A DNA stretch of 32,177 bases from Roseiflexaceae bacterium. Its GTDB lineage: Bacteria; Chloroflexota; Chloroflexia; Chloroflexales; Roseiflexaceae. Numbering within the stretch: the stretch's first letter is position 1; every line of letters starts with the position of its first letter. The DNA lies in assembly GCA_947474225.1 (NCBI GenBank), contig CANJHS010000031.1, positions 1 to 32,177 of the forward strand, written 5' to 3'. This document shows positions 1-7,766 of this stretch, one piece after another. A program made the position numbers and the translations under genes. The notes under the pieces were generated by a model. That model had not been told where the DNA came from. It worked only from the letters and a program-made list of their open reading frames with translations, and searched no databases.

Positions 1-180
1 ACCGCCACCAACACGTGGGCCTGGCGACAACGGTGGACCGCCACCAACACGTGGGCCTGGCGACAACGGTGGACCGCCACCGACACGTGGGCCTGGCGAC
101 AACGGTGGACCGCCACCAACACGTGGGCCTGGCGACAACGGTGGACCGCCACCAACACGTGGGCCTGGCGACAACGGTGG
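1..180 (+). repeat. 36-bp tandem repeat, five copies, coding
   Basis: Five head-to-tail copies of a 36-bp unit start at 1, 37, 73, 109 and 145; a sixth, decayed copy starts at 181. The copies are identical except for one change at position 82. The unit length is a multiple of three, and in the frame starting at base 2 each unit encodes PPPTRGPGDNGG. In that frame the change at 82 is silent (CCA to CCG, both Pro), while in frame 3 it would change an amino acid, which supports frame 2 as the coded one. The array begins before the window. Confidence 0.95.
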
Positions 181-235
181 ACCGCCACCAACGCAAGAAC
201 CCGGTGGTGGACCAAAGCCCACACGCGAACCATGA
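2..235 (+). CDS. C-terminal part of a Pro/Gly-rich repeat protein (partial, 5' end outside)
   Basis: The frame entering from the left edge at base 2 is open to a TGA at 233-235. It encodes five copies of the 12-residue unit PPPTRGPGDNGG and then a closing tail ending in GGGPKPTREP. Such Pro/Gly/Asp-rich tails are expected to be unstructured and are common at the ends of surface-exposed or membrane proteins, but the functional domain lies outside the window, so no function can be given. The silent difference between repeat copies supports this frame. A GC-rich hairpin follows 15 bases after the stop. A longer ATG-started ORF in frame 3 over the same repeats is judged to be a shadow. Confidence 0.7.
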   Translation, partial: PPPTRGPGDNGGPPPTRGPGDNGGPPPTRGPGDNGGPPPTRGPGDNGGPPPTRGPGDNGGPPPTQEPGGGPKPTREP

Positions 236-250
236 ACGATGTACGACGAG

Positions 251-277
251 GCCGGGGCAATCGCCCCGGCCGTTGTT
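251..277. terminator. Hairpin terminator between convergent genes
   Basis: A perfect 8-bp stem (GCCGGGGC, loop AATC, GCCCCGGC; 251-270) is followed by a loosely T-rich stretch. It lies between the + strand repeat protein (stop at 235) and the end of aroE on the minus strand (299), so it may serve both. The T-tract is interrupted, which lowers confidence. Confidence 0.55.
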
Positions 278-298
278 TATTTGCTGACTGAATTGTCG

Positions 299-1144
299 TT
301 ATGCGTTGCGCAGGGCTGTGAGCATGAGGTCCAGCGGTGGTGTGAGGCCTGTCCAATGTTCAAAGGCAATGACTGCTTGGCGAGCGAGCATCCCAAGACC
401 GTCATGGGCGTTTGCGCCACGGCTGCGTGCATCGGCGAGGAGCTTGGTAGGGCGGTAGACCATATCGTAGATGGTCATGTCAGGGAGGATAAATGCTGCA
501 GCAAGCGGAGATTCGTCGCCGTGCCAACCGAGTGTAGTTGCATTAACGATGAGCTGGGCATCGCCAATGACCACGGCGAGGTCGGGCTCGTCTGGTGCGG
601 CAAAGGTCAAAATCGGATCGTTGTCGAGTGACGCGAGCACGTCACCGAGGAGTTCTTCTGCTTTTTCGGTGGTGCGATTGATGATGGTAATCCGTGCGGC
701 ACCTGCATGTGCGAGCGCAAATGCAGCAGCACGCGCAGCACCACTCGCGCCGAGGATGACCACAGACAGGCCGTCTGGATCGAGACCACAAACTTGTGTG
801 ACCTCATCGAGGAAGGCAGGTGCGTCAGTATTGGTGGCGCGGAGCCGACCGTCTGGGAGGCGGATGATGGTATTGGCTGCACCGATGAGTTCGGCGATGG
901 CATCGACCTCATCGACAAGGGTCATGATGGCGAGTTTGTGTGGGAGTGTGACATTCGCACCATACATGTGTGGTGCACGCAGCGATTCGATGCGCGCAGG
1001 CAGGTCAATGAGCGCGGTGTGCCAGCGTTCGTAGTGTGCGTCGAGACCAAAGTGGGCGAAGGCAGCGTTGTGCATCGCGGGTGATTTGCTGTGCGCCACG
1101 GGATCCCCGATGACACCGGCGATCCGCGTCTGATTGGACGACAT
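299..1144 (-). CDS. aroE: Shikimate dehydrogenase (NADP+)
   Basis: Predicted 281 aa, the usual length. It reduces 3-dehydroshikimate to shikimate with NADPH in the cytoplasm (aromatic amino acid pathway). Visible motifs: substrate loop SKSPAMHN (about 19-26), NVTLPHK with catalytic Lys70, AANT (89-92), NTD with catalytic Asp107, nucleotide-binding GASGAARA (132-139), the NRT NADP-specificity loop (156-158), YRPTKLL (230-236) and the closing GMLARQAVIAFEHWTG helix. The start is the ATG at 1144: it is preceded by GGAG six bases upstream and lies 20 bp after the mltG stop, so the 376-codon open frame reaching back to 1429 is only read-through into mltG. It is the last gene of the operon HEAT protein-mltG-aroE; no other shikimate gene is present here. 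Confidence 0.95.
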   Translation of the reverse strand: MSSNQTRIAGVIGDPVAHSKSPAMHNAAFAHFGLDAHYERWHTALIDLPARIESLRAPHMYGANVTLPHKLAIMTLVDEVDAIAELIGAANTIIRLPDGRLRATNTDAPAFLDEVTQVCGLDPDGLSVVILGASGAARAAAFALAHAGAARITIINRTTEKAEELLGDVLASLDNDPILTFAAPDEPDLAVVIGDAQLIVNATTLGWHGDESPLAAAFILPDMTIYDMVYRPTKLLADARSRGANAHDGLGMLARQAVIAFEHWTGLTPPLDLMLTALRNA

Positions 1145-1164
1145 GGGTGGCTCCGAATCTGATC

Positions 1165-2244
1165 TTATTGGGCGCAGGCGAGGTATTCTTGTTCGAAAGT
1201 CTGGAATTCTGCGTACGAAGCGGCAAAGTTGTGTTGTCCCGGTGCGCCGCATTTGGCAACGAAGTAGAGGTAATTTGCCGTAGCATCGGGGCGTGCTGCT
1301 GCCCGGAGCGCAGTCAAACCGGGTGCACTGATGGGGCCGGGCGGCAATCCGTTCTGGACACGGGTGTTGTACAACCCAGGCGCGGCGTTGATTTCGTCGA
1401 TGGTCAGGGTGTCGAGTTTGGGCCACCAATCACCGGGTTGGCCGAGGATGTACTGGACGGTCGGATCAGATTGGAGCTTGCCGCCTCCGGTTTCACCTGC
1501 GTTTTCGGGTTTGAGGCGATTCCAAAAAACAGCAGAAATAAGCGCCATTTCGTCTTCTCGGGCAGCTTCGCGCTGGATAATCGAGGCCATCGTGACGATG
1601 TTGTGGACGGTGACGTCTGGGACTTGGACTTCGCGTTCCATCGTGGCGTATTGTTCTTCGAAGTGACCGACGAGCAGGTCGACAACGTCTGTGACGGTGG
1701 CGGTCTCGTTGAGTCGATAGGTATCGGGGAACAGGTATCCTTCGAGGGTGGCGTCGACGGGGAGCGAAGCAAGGATGATGTGTCCAGCTTTGAAGCGCGC
1801 GCCAGATTGGAATGCTGTGAGTGCCATCGGTTCGGTAATATTGAGGAATCCCGCGGCGCCGACGACCGCTGCGATTTGTTCGAGGCGCATGCCTTCGATG
1901 ATCGTAATCTGCACTTCCTTGACGCGGGCTTGCTGGAGCGCAACCATAATCTCGTTCATTGTCATCGTTTGCCGCAACACAAAGTTGCCGGCTTGGAGTT
2001 TGTCGTCGAGGTTTTGGATGCGTGCAAGTGCGACAAAGAGCATGGGCTGACGAACCAATTTGAGGTCTGCCAAGCGGGTGGCGATGGCGTTTGTTTGTTC
2101 ACCGGCTTCGACGACGAACTCGATGGGAGTGTCGTCGCTCCCGCCGGGGCGCCGGATTTCGCTCGAGAGCAACATAAACACTGCGGCAGCGATGACTGCG
2201 AGGATCGCAGTTATGAGGAAAAGCGCACGAAAAAAGCGAAACAC
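1165..2244 (-). CDS. mltG: Endolytic murein transglycosylase MltG (YceG-like)
   Basis: About 359 aa. MltG cleaves nascent glycan strands at the membrane and is thought to end peptidoglycan polymerisation. Seen: a short basic N-terminus and one membrane helix (roughly residues 7-27), a LysM-like region, EGYLFPDTY, the catalytic signature MASIIQREA with the active Glu (about residue 226), LQSDPTVQY, and NTR...GLPPGPISAPG. The start needs a decision: a GTG at 2253 is in frame, but the good ribosome site AGGTGA overlaps it and lies five bases before a second GTG at 2244, which is chosen; three extra residues would be added otherwise. It begins 23 bp after the upstream gene's stop and ends 20 bp before aroE. 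Confidence 0.93.
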   Translation of the reverse strand: MFRFFRALFLITAILAVIAAAVFMLLSSEIRRPGGSDDTPIEFVVEAGEQTNAIATRLADLKLVRQPMLFVALARIQNLDDKLQAGNFVLRQTMTMNEIMVALQQARVKEVQITIIEGMRLEQIAAVVGAAGFLNITEPMALTAFQSGARFKAGHIILASLPVDATLEGYLFPDTYRLNETATVTDVVDLLVGHFEEQYATMEREVQVPDVTVHNIVTMASIIQREAAREDEMALISAVFWNRLKPENAGETGGGKLQSDPTVQYILGQPGDWWPKLDTLTIDEINAAPGLYNTRVQNGLPPGPISAPGLTALRAAARPDATANYLYFVAKCGAPGQHNFAASYAEFQTFEQEYLACAQ

Positions 2245-2267
2245 CGCAGTCACCTCACGTAGAACGG

Positions 2268-3530
2268 TTAGGGGGTGGGCGTTGGGGTCTCTTCGGGTGG
2301 TAATGGTGGTATCTCGGTTGCAGCGACGCCGCCTTCGGCGGTGGCAACAGGTGTGCCGGCTGTGGGGGCGGCAGGATCAACTGTACCCGTTGCTTCAGGC
2401 ACTGCAGTTGCGGTTTTGGCTGGGACGCGCGTCGGGATTTGCATATCTTCGATGGGGAGTTCGACCGCAGGCGCGACGACTAATGCCTCGTTGATCCAGC
2501 CACTGCCTTCGGCAGAGCCAATGGATGACGTGGCCGATCGTTTGGCGCCCAGCTTGATTTTGAACCAGGTGCGGTCCGGGGTGGTTGCAAGGTAAAAAAT
2601 CTCGTCGTCGATGACGACTTGACCGACCACGTTATCTGCCCGAACGGCCGGCTGATCGCGCACATTGCCGGGGTTGATGATAATGCCAGGGACATCACCA
2701 AAGGCACTCTGGGTGGCAATGACTGTGGCTGTCGGCGCGGTATTGTCGGTAGATGGTGCGATGGCACCCTCATCAACAACGGTCGGCGTGGGTGCGGTGT
2801 TGACTCCAACGCTGCGTATCTCGCCACGGACGCGTTCAAAGAGGTTGTAGGCGAGCACGAGTGCGAGCAACAAAATAATGGTCGAGACGGCAGTTTTGAG
2901 CAGTTCGACGACTTTGACAGTGATATTGGATGGCTGCATTTGGTCGATTGCGCTCTGTGCGACACCAGCAATGGACTCGCCCCAGGTTGTTTTGGAGCGA
3001 TCGTCGCGTGCGATGCGGCGCAAGGCAAGCAATGCACGGGTATTACCAACGACAGACAACGAGCGAACCACACTCCAACGGACATTGCTGTTCGGGTGAC
3101 TGAGTGCGTCGATGAGTGGTTGGGATGCATGACGATCGCCGATTTCGCCCAGCACTTCGGCGGCGCGATACGACATCAGCCAGGGATTATCCGGATGGAG
3201 CGCCGATATCAGCGCCGGCAGTGCGTTTGAACCGAGGGTGACTAATTCTTCTGCGGCGTGGATGTGACCCGGATTGTCGGGATCGCCCAAGGCCTGAACG
3301 AGTGTAAGACAGCGGTCAAAAATCGGACCGGTCACCGGGATTGGGGCGGTCTGTGACGTCGGAGTAAAGTTATTGAGCAATTTGTCGAGGTAACTCAGCG
3401 CCGCTGAGCGCGACTTTCGTGACTTTTGATCGCGCTTGCGGATGCGCAATGGCGCCGATTGGCTACTATCGGTGGGATTGCGATCTGGCGTAGCACGGCG
3501 TGGCTCACGCGGACGTGTATCTTGATCCAT
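2268..3530 (-). CDS. HEAT-repeat protein with one membrane helix and SH3b-like domain
   Basis: 420 aa, not a named gene. Order of parts: a basic, disordered N-terminus (1-45); HEAT-like helical repeats (about 75-200, with phrases such as AAEVLGEIGDRHASQPLIDAL and VRWSVVRSLSVVG); one transmembrane helix (about 212-230); a linker rich in Thr/Pro/Ala; a bacterial SH3-like domain (about 283-353, NPGNVRDQPAVRADNVVGQV ... WFKIKL ... GWINEALV); and a Pro/Thr-rich tail ending PTPTP. The orientation implied is helical repeats in the cytoplasm and the SH3b domain outside, where such domains often bind cell wall. As the first gene of an operon with mltG, a role in wall remodelling is a reasonable inference only. 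ATG start at 3530, with AGGA 14 bases upstream and a promoter at 3591-3620. Confidence 0.85.
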   Translation of the reverse strand: MDQDTRPREPRRATPDRNPTDSSQSAPLRIRKRDQKSRKSRSAALSYLDKLLNNFTPTSQTAPIPVTGPIFDRCLTLVQALGDPDNPGHIHAAEELVTLGSNALPALISALHPDNPWLMSYRAAEVLGEIGDRHASQPLIDALSHPNSNVRWSVVRSLSVVGNTRALLALRRIARDDRSKTTWGESIAGVAQSAIDQMQPSNITVKVVELLKTAVSTIILLLALVLAYNLFERVRGEIRSVGVNTAPTPTVVDEGAIAPSTDNTAPTATVIATQSAFGDVPGIIINPGNVRDQPAVRADNVVGQVVIDDEIFYLATTPDRTWFKIKLGAKRSATSSIGSAEGSGWINEALVVAPAVELPIEDMQIPTRVPAKTATAVPEATGTVDPAAPTAGTPVATAEGGVAATEIPPLPPEETPTPTP

Positions 3531-3590
3531 GCAACAACTCTATCCTGTTATTTCAGTGTGCTGGGGTATATCTACATCAAAAGTGCAGGT

Positions 3591-3620
3591 ATTGTAGCAC
3601 TTTCACCGAATAAGCGTCAA
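3591..3620 (-). promoter_or_regulatory. Sigma70-type promoter of the HEAT-mltG-aroE operon
   Basis: Read on the minus strand: TTGACG (3620-3615), 18-base spacer, TACAAT (3596-3591). Transcription would start near 3584, leaving a leader of roughly 54 bases before the ATG at 3530. Confidence 0.7.
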
Positions 3621-3714
3621 CGCACGGCGACTGAGGCTATCCTGATGCCTACCTCATCGATATGTCGGCACTGGTTTTGGACGGATAATAGAGATTGACA
3701 GAAAGAGGGCACGC

Positions 3715-4866
3715 ATGACGGGATTCCTCGGCGACGCAGACATCAGTGCCAACCGCATAGAGGCGTTGCGGGCGAGCCTGAGCACGTATATAGACCTGAC
3801 GAGTGCCAACCCGACCACGCAGGGTCAGCACTTCCCTGCCGAGATATTGGCGCGGGCCGCTGCGCCGTATTGGCAAAGCCGGCGCTATGCGCCCAATCCC
3901 CGCGGGCTGTTGCCTGCTCGGCAGGCGGTCGCAGCCTATTATGCACAGCGACAACCGGCGCTGGTGTGCGATCCGGCACAGGATATTTTTCTCACTGCGA
4001 GTACCAGTGAGGCCTACATATTGCTCTTTCGCTTGCTGGCCAATCCCGGCGACAATATATTGGCTCCGGCGGTGTCATACCCGTTGTTTGAATACCTGGC
4101 AGCACTGTTCCACCTCGAATTGCGTACCTATCCGCTCGACGAAGCGCGTGGATGGCGCATCGATCCATGGCAATTGGGGCGTCTGAGTGACGAACGGACG
4201 CGTGCGGTGCTGATCGTCTCGCCGCACAACCCGACGGGTGCGGTGGTGCGCAGTGCAATGCCGGTGTTGCAGTGGATGGATGTGCCGGTGATATGTGATG
4301 AGGTTTTTGCGGAGTTCCCGTATGCCATCGAAGCGGTGCCACCATTGGCCGCCTTGATGCCACATGTGCCGATGTTTACGCTCAACGGGTTGTCCAAAAT
4401 GTATGCCCTGCCGGACATGAAGTTGGGCTGGATTGCGCTCACCCAAGCGGCCCGTGAGCGCTACGGCGAACGGCTCGAAGTGATGAATGATACACTGCTC
4501 GGCGCAAGTGGTCTGATACAAACCATGCTCCCCACGCTGATGGCCGAGGGGAGACCGTTTGTCACGCAGCAGCGCGCGGCGATTCGTGCCAACCTCGATG
4601 CGGCACTGGTATTGCTCCGTGACTGCCCACAAGTACGGGTACGCGCGCCCGATGCGGGGTATTATGTGTTTATGGAATGCCTGCTAGACGCCGAAGAAGA
4701 AGATGTGGTGTTGTACCTGCTCAACCACGGCATTCTTGTCTATCCCGGGTATTTTTTTGGCGAGACCAACGGGCGATATTTGGCGATTTCGTGTCTTGTA
4801 CAGCACGATGTCTTGGTCGCGGGGATCAAACAGATGTGCGCAGCGTTGGTGCGCTACCCAGCATAG
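3715..4866 (+). CDS. PLP-dependent aminotransferase, class I/II fold
   Basis: 383 aa, fold type I. Seen: SYPLFEY (121-127), SPHNPTG with Asn172, CDEVFAEF with the cofactor-ring Asp195, LNGLSKMYALPDMKLGW with the Schiff-base Lys228, and GRYLAISC with the likely substrate-carboxylate Arg354. These place it among aspartate/alanine/aromatic-type aminotransferases; the amino donor and acceptor cannot be read from the sequence. It has GAGGG eight bases before the ATG at 3715. Its stop at 4864-4866 overlaps the AGGAG ribosome site of the next gene, so the two are probably translated together. It is not tied to a biosynthetic cluster here. Confidence 0.9.
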   Translation: MTGFLGDADISANRIEALRASLSTYIDLTSANPTTQGQHFPAEILARAAAPYWQSRRYAPNPRGLLPARQAVAAYYAQRQPALVCDPAQDIFLTASTSEAYILLFRLLANPGDNILAPAVSYPLFEYLAALFHLELRTYPLDEARGWRIDPWQLGRLSDERTRAVLIVSPHNPTGAVVRSAMPVLQWMDVPVICDEVFAEFPYAIEAVPPLAALMPHVPMFTLNGLSKMYALPDMKLGWIALTQAARERYGERLEVMNDTLLGASGLIQTMLPTLMAEGRPFVTQQRAAIRANLDAALVLLRDCPQVRVRAPDAGYYVFMECLLDAEEEDVVLYLLNHGILVYPGYFFGETNGRYLAISCLVQHDVLVAGIKQMCAALVRYPA

Positions 4867-4875
4867 GAGCAGCAT

Positions 4876-5631
4876 ATGTCACCTCATCAGCAGACGTCCG
4901 ACGAACAATTGTTGTTGTCTCCGACCGAGGCGCAACCGTTCCACCGCACCGACACCTGGCGTGTTTTGCGGATTATGAGTGAATTCGTGGCGGGCTTCGA
5001 GGAATTAGCCGATATTGGCCAGGCGGTGACGATTTTTGGGTCGGCCCGGGTAACCGCAGACGATGCCATCTATCAGGCCACGGTCGAGACTGCGCGCCAC
5101 ATCGGAGAAGCCGGCTATGCCATCTTGACGGGCGGCGGCCCGGGTGTCATGGAGGCTGGCAACAAGGGCGGCAACCTGGCCGGCGTCGAATCTATCGGGC
5201 TCAACATCGAATTACCGTTCGAGCAGCACATAAATCCGTATACCACGCGGACCTTGGAGTTTCGCTATTTTTTTGTACGGAAAACACTCCTGGTCAAATA
5301 TGCGACGGCCTTTGTCTTCTTTCCGGGCGGCTTTGGGACACTCGACGAGATGTTTGAAGCGGTGACATTGGTGCAAACCGGCAAAGTACGCAACTTCCCG
5401 ATTATTTTGTACGGGGCAACGTATTGGAACGGCCTGATCGCCTGGCTGCGTGACCAGCCGCTCCAGCATCGGATGCTCAGCGAAGCCGAAATTTCGCTGC
5501 TCCACATCGTTGATTCCCCCGCAGCGGTGCGTGATGTGATTGTTGGAGCAACGGCGGAACGCATCGCCGCCGAAGGGGCGGCACGGGCGGCACTGCGGCA
5601 GGCGACGAAGCGCGACACGCGTGAAACCTAG
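4876..5631 (+). CDS. LOG-family protein (lysine decarboxylase-like fold, TIGR00730 type)
   Basis: 251 aa with the LOG Rossmann fold. Signatures: VTIFGSARV (51-59), GGGPGVMEAGNKG (86-98) and PGGFGTLDEMFE (150-161), the nucleotide/phosphoribosyl-binding motif of the family. Members cleave nucleoside 5'-monophosphates at the N-glycosidic bond; plant and some bacterial members release active cytokinins, but many bacterial ones have unknown physiological substrates. Some are still wrongly named lysine decarboxylases. The N-terminal 40 residues precede the core and vary between members. AGGAG overlaps the upstream aminotransferase stop, with the ATG 6 bases later. Its TAG stop overlaps the stop of the convergent gene. 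Confidence 0.88.
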   Translation: MSPHQQTSDEQLLLSPTEAQPFHRTDTWRVLRIMSEFVAGFEELADIGQAVTIFGSARVTADDAIYQATVETARHIGEAGYAILTGGGPGVMEAGNKGGNLAGVESIGLNIELPFEQHINPYTTRTLEFRYFFVRKTLLVKYATAFVFFPGGFGTLDEMFEAVTLVQTGKVRNFPIILYGATYWNGLIAWLRDQPLQHRMLSEAEISLLHIVDSPAAVRDVIVGATAERIAAEGAARAALRQATKRDTRET

Positions 5632-6362
5632 TCGGTCGGCTCGCTATCAGCAACAATGTCGCTGCGCCAGTGCTCGAGCCATTCGAGCGCCGCTTGCAGG
5701 CGTGCGGGCGGGATGTGACGGAGCGACGTGATTTGAAAGACGCGGACCAATCCGAGGAAGATGCCCAAATAGTCGTTGCGTTTGCTCAATGTGGCAGATA
5801 CCATGGCGGTCTGACGGGTAGCCCGTACCAACGCTTCGGTCCCTTCGTCGTTGAGATGCACCGTCATCGGGTCGTCTGCGTCGCGTACCAGTCGATCGAG
5901 TTCTCGTTCGGCCAAGAGTTGCTGGCGAGCCAGTGCCGCGGCTTCGTTGATTTGGGTGTAGGCGACTTCGAGGTTGCTCTGGGCATGCGCCGCGGGCACC
6001 AGTGCGTCGGCGGGGCTGATGCCGTTGGGCCGGCTCTGTTGCCAGAGGATGGACGCTGCTTCGTGTTGCCATTGTGCCAGCGCCGGGCGGCCTGCCGCCG
6101 GCAGTGTACACAACCAGAGCGGCACGAGATCGACACGCAGGCACAACGCCGGTGTGCGCGCGCCGCTGGTGTCGGTCAACCACAGTGCTTTGAGGCCGGC
6201 GGCGAGGACGGGGATGCGGCGCAGTGCTTTTTCGTAGCTGGCCGGTGCATACCCGAATTGGCGTAACAACGCCCGCACGGGGATATATTGCTGATTAGGA
6301 TCGATGCCCAGGCTGGTCAACAAGTCGGTGGTCGGGTCAGTAGCGGGGGTGTCACTGTACAT
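5628..6362 (-). CDS. Phage antirepressor-like protein (P22_AR_N-type N-terminal domain)
   Basis: 244 aa. Residues about 25-110 (YIPVRALLRQFGY..., then ALRRIPVLAAGLKALWLTD, CLRVDLVPLWLCTLP and LAQWQHEAASILW) follow the order of the phage P22 antirepressor N-terminal domain: helix for DNA or repressor contact, 'RDPVL'-like step, 'lpl..lpgWLf.i' strand and 'YQ.ea..vL' helix. A helical, probably coiled-coil stretch (130-162) follows. The C-terminus (about 192-234, LGIFLGLVRVFQITSLRHIPPARLQAALEWLEHW) recalls the ORF6C domain of phage antirepressors. No phage gene is nearby, so it is either a domesticated regulator or a relic. The assignment is by eye. Weak ribosome site (GTGAG) before the ATG at 6362; the gene shares a short divergent region with larC. 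Confidence 0.65.
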   Translation of the reverse strand: MYSDTPATDPTTDLLTSLGIDPNQQYIPVRALLRQFGYAPASYEKALRRIPVLAAGLKALWLTDTSGARTPALCLRVDLVPLWLCTLPAAGRPALAQWQHEAASILWQQSRPNGISPADALVPAAHAQSNLEVAYTQINEAAALARQQLLAERELDRLVRDADDPMTVHLNDEGTEALVRATRQTAMVSATLSKRNDYLGIFLGLVRVFQITSLRHIPPARLQAALEWLEHWRSDIVADSEPTD

Positions 6363-6440
6363 GGTGTACTCACTGTGTGCATTCTGACTCTATGATAGGT
6401 GATTGTGTGGGGTGTGCGTGATATGGGCGTGGAGGGTGCT

Positions 6441-7613
6441 ATGACGCGTGTCATCTACTTCGACTGTTTCTCTGGTATCAGTGGCGATATGATTCTGGGT
6501 GCGCTGTGTGATGCCGGCCTGGATGTAGCAGCGCTCCGTGCGCTGCTCGAGACGATGAACCTGCCGGGGTGGTCGATCGAAGCCGTGCGCGAGACGCGTG
6601 GCTGGTTGACCGGCACACGCATGCACGTCCATGCGCCCGAGCAGGCGACGCACCGTCATTTGCGCGATGTGACCGACATCATTACACAGTCGGGGTTGCC
6701 GGCTGTAGTCAAACAAACGGCGCAGCGTATCTTTGGGAAATTGGCTGATGCCGAGGCGCACATCCACGGCGTGAGCGCGGCGGACGTCCACTTCCACGAA
6801 GTCGGTGCACTCGACGCCATCGTCGACATCGTGGGGATTGCTGCAGGCCTGCATCTGCTGGGCATCGAGCACGTCTACGCCTCGCCGTTGCCATTGGGGA
6901 GCGGTTGGGTCAAGGCGGCGCACGGCGATATCCCGGTGCCTGCACCGGCCACATTGCATCTGTTGCAGCAGGCACAGGCGCCCATTGTGCCCGACGAGGC
7001 AGGCTTCGAGCTGGTGACTCCTACCGGCGCGGCGGTGTTGGCGACCTTGGCGACCTTCAAGCGGCCTGCAATGGCGTTGCAACAGGTCGGCTATGGCTTT
7101 GGAAAAAAGATAACCCCCCGTCCCAATGCCCTGCGCGTCTGGGTGGGTGAGGTCGGTGCCAGTGAATCGGCATTGGTGTTGTTGGAATGTAACATCGACG
7201 ATCAACCTGCCGAGCAATTGGCGTATGTGTGCACACAGGCGTTGGCATTGGGTGCGCGTGATGTCTGGCAGCAGCCGATTACGATGAAAAAAGGGCGCGC
7301 GGCGCTCCTCGTGAGTGTATTGGTCGACCGAGACCGTGAAGACCAGTTAGTGGACTTGCTGATGCGCCAGACGTCGACATTGGGGATGCGCCGCAGTCTG
7401 GTCGAACGGCACGTGGCCGAGCGCACGATTGTCACGGTCGAGACGCAATACGGACAGGTGCGGGTCAAAGTCAAAGTGTGGCGTGGCGATGTCATCGGCG
7501 CCGCGCCGGAGTATGAGGACTGCGCCGCCGCCGCCCAAAAAGCCCAGGTTGCGCTGACACAGGTGTATGCGGCGGCATTGGCGGCATATGCAGGGCGCGC
7601 AACGGACGAATAA
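6441..7613 (+). CDS. larC: Nickel-pincer cofactor biosynthesis protein LarC, uninterrupted form
   Basis: 390 aa. LarC inserts nickel into the pyridinium-dithio pincer cofactor of lactate racemase-type enzymes, in a CTP-dependent reaction. Seen: [17 protein letters not shown] at the N-terminus, a His-rich [19 protein letters not shown] (114-132), [27 protein letters not shown], and then [12 protein letters not shown] (247-258), which marks the LarC2 part. In Lactiplantibacillus plantarum larC1 and larC2 are joined by a programmed frameshift; here both halves lie in one frame. Start: ATG at 6441 with GGAGGG seven bases upstream; the frame is open further left but without a ribosome site. No larA, larB or larE is in the window. 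Confidence 0.9.
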   Translation: MTRVIYFDCFSGISGDMILGALCDAGLDVAALRALLETMNLPGWSIEAVRETRGWLTGTRMHVHAPEQATHRHLRDVTDIITQSGLPAVVKQTAQRIFGKLADAEAHIHGVSAADVHFHEVGALDAIVDIVGIAAGLHLLGIEHVYASPLPLGSGWVKAAHGDIPVPAPATLHLLQQAQAPIVPDEAGFELVTPTGAAVLATLATFKRPAMALQQVGYGFGKKITPRPNALRVWVGEVGASESALVLLECNIDDQPAEQLAYVCTQALALGARDVWQQPITMKKGRAALLVSVLVDRDREDQLVDLLMRQTSTLGMRRSLVERHVAERTIVTVETQYGQVRVKVKVWRGDVIGAAPEYEDCAAAAQKAQVALTQVYAAALAAYAGRATDE

Positions 7614-7643
7614 CGCAATCTGATACACAAACTTAACACGACA

Positions 7644-7676
7644 GCAGTACTACTGCCGGATTGTTTGGTGTATACT
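7644..7676 (+). promoter_or_regulatory. Possible fabD promoter with overlapping 13-bp palindrome
   Basis: A good -10-like TATACT lies at 7671-7676, about 90 bases before fabD, but no clear -35 is present. Where a -35 would be, there is a perfect palindrome GCAGTA-C-TACTGC (7644-7656), which could be an operator. Both calls are tentative. Confidence 0.35.
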
Positions 7677-7766
7677 GTTTGCATCCACTGTGATGTGTAG
7701 TAACAAGACGGAATCACATTCGGTTGCTAATTGGGCGCCGAGGTGCATGTATTGAGGAGTACCGCA

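Noticed and set aside
1..180. CRISPR array, suggested by 36-bp units
   Set aside because: The units abut with no spacers and form a coding repeat.
15..287. ATG-started 90-codon ORF across the tandem repeats
   Set aside because: The only difference between repeat copies is silent in frame 2 but changes an amino acid in this frame, and the ORF runs on through the terminator hairpin.
1147..2262. 371-codon + strand ORF opposite mltG
   Set aside because: It is antisense to a complete, motif-rich mltG and shows no family features of its own.
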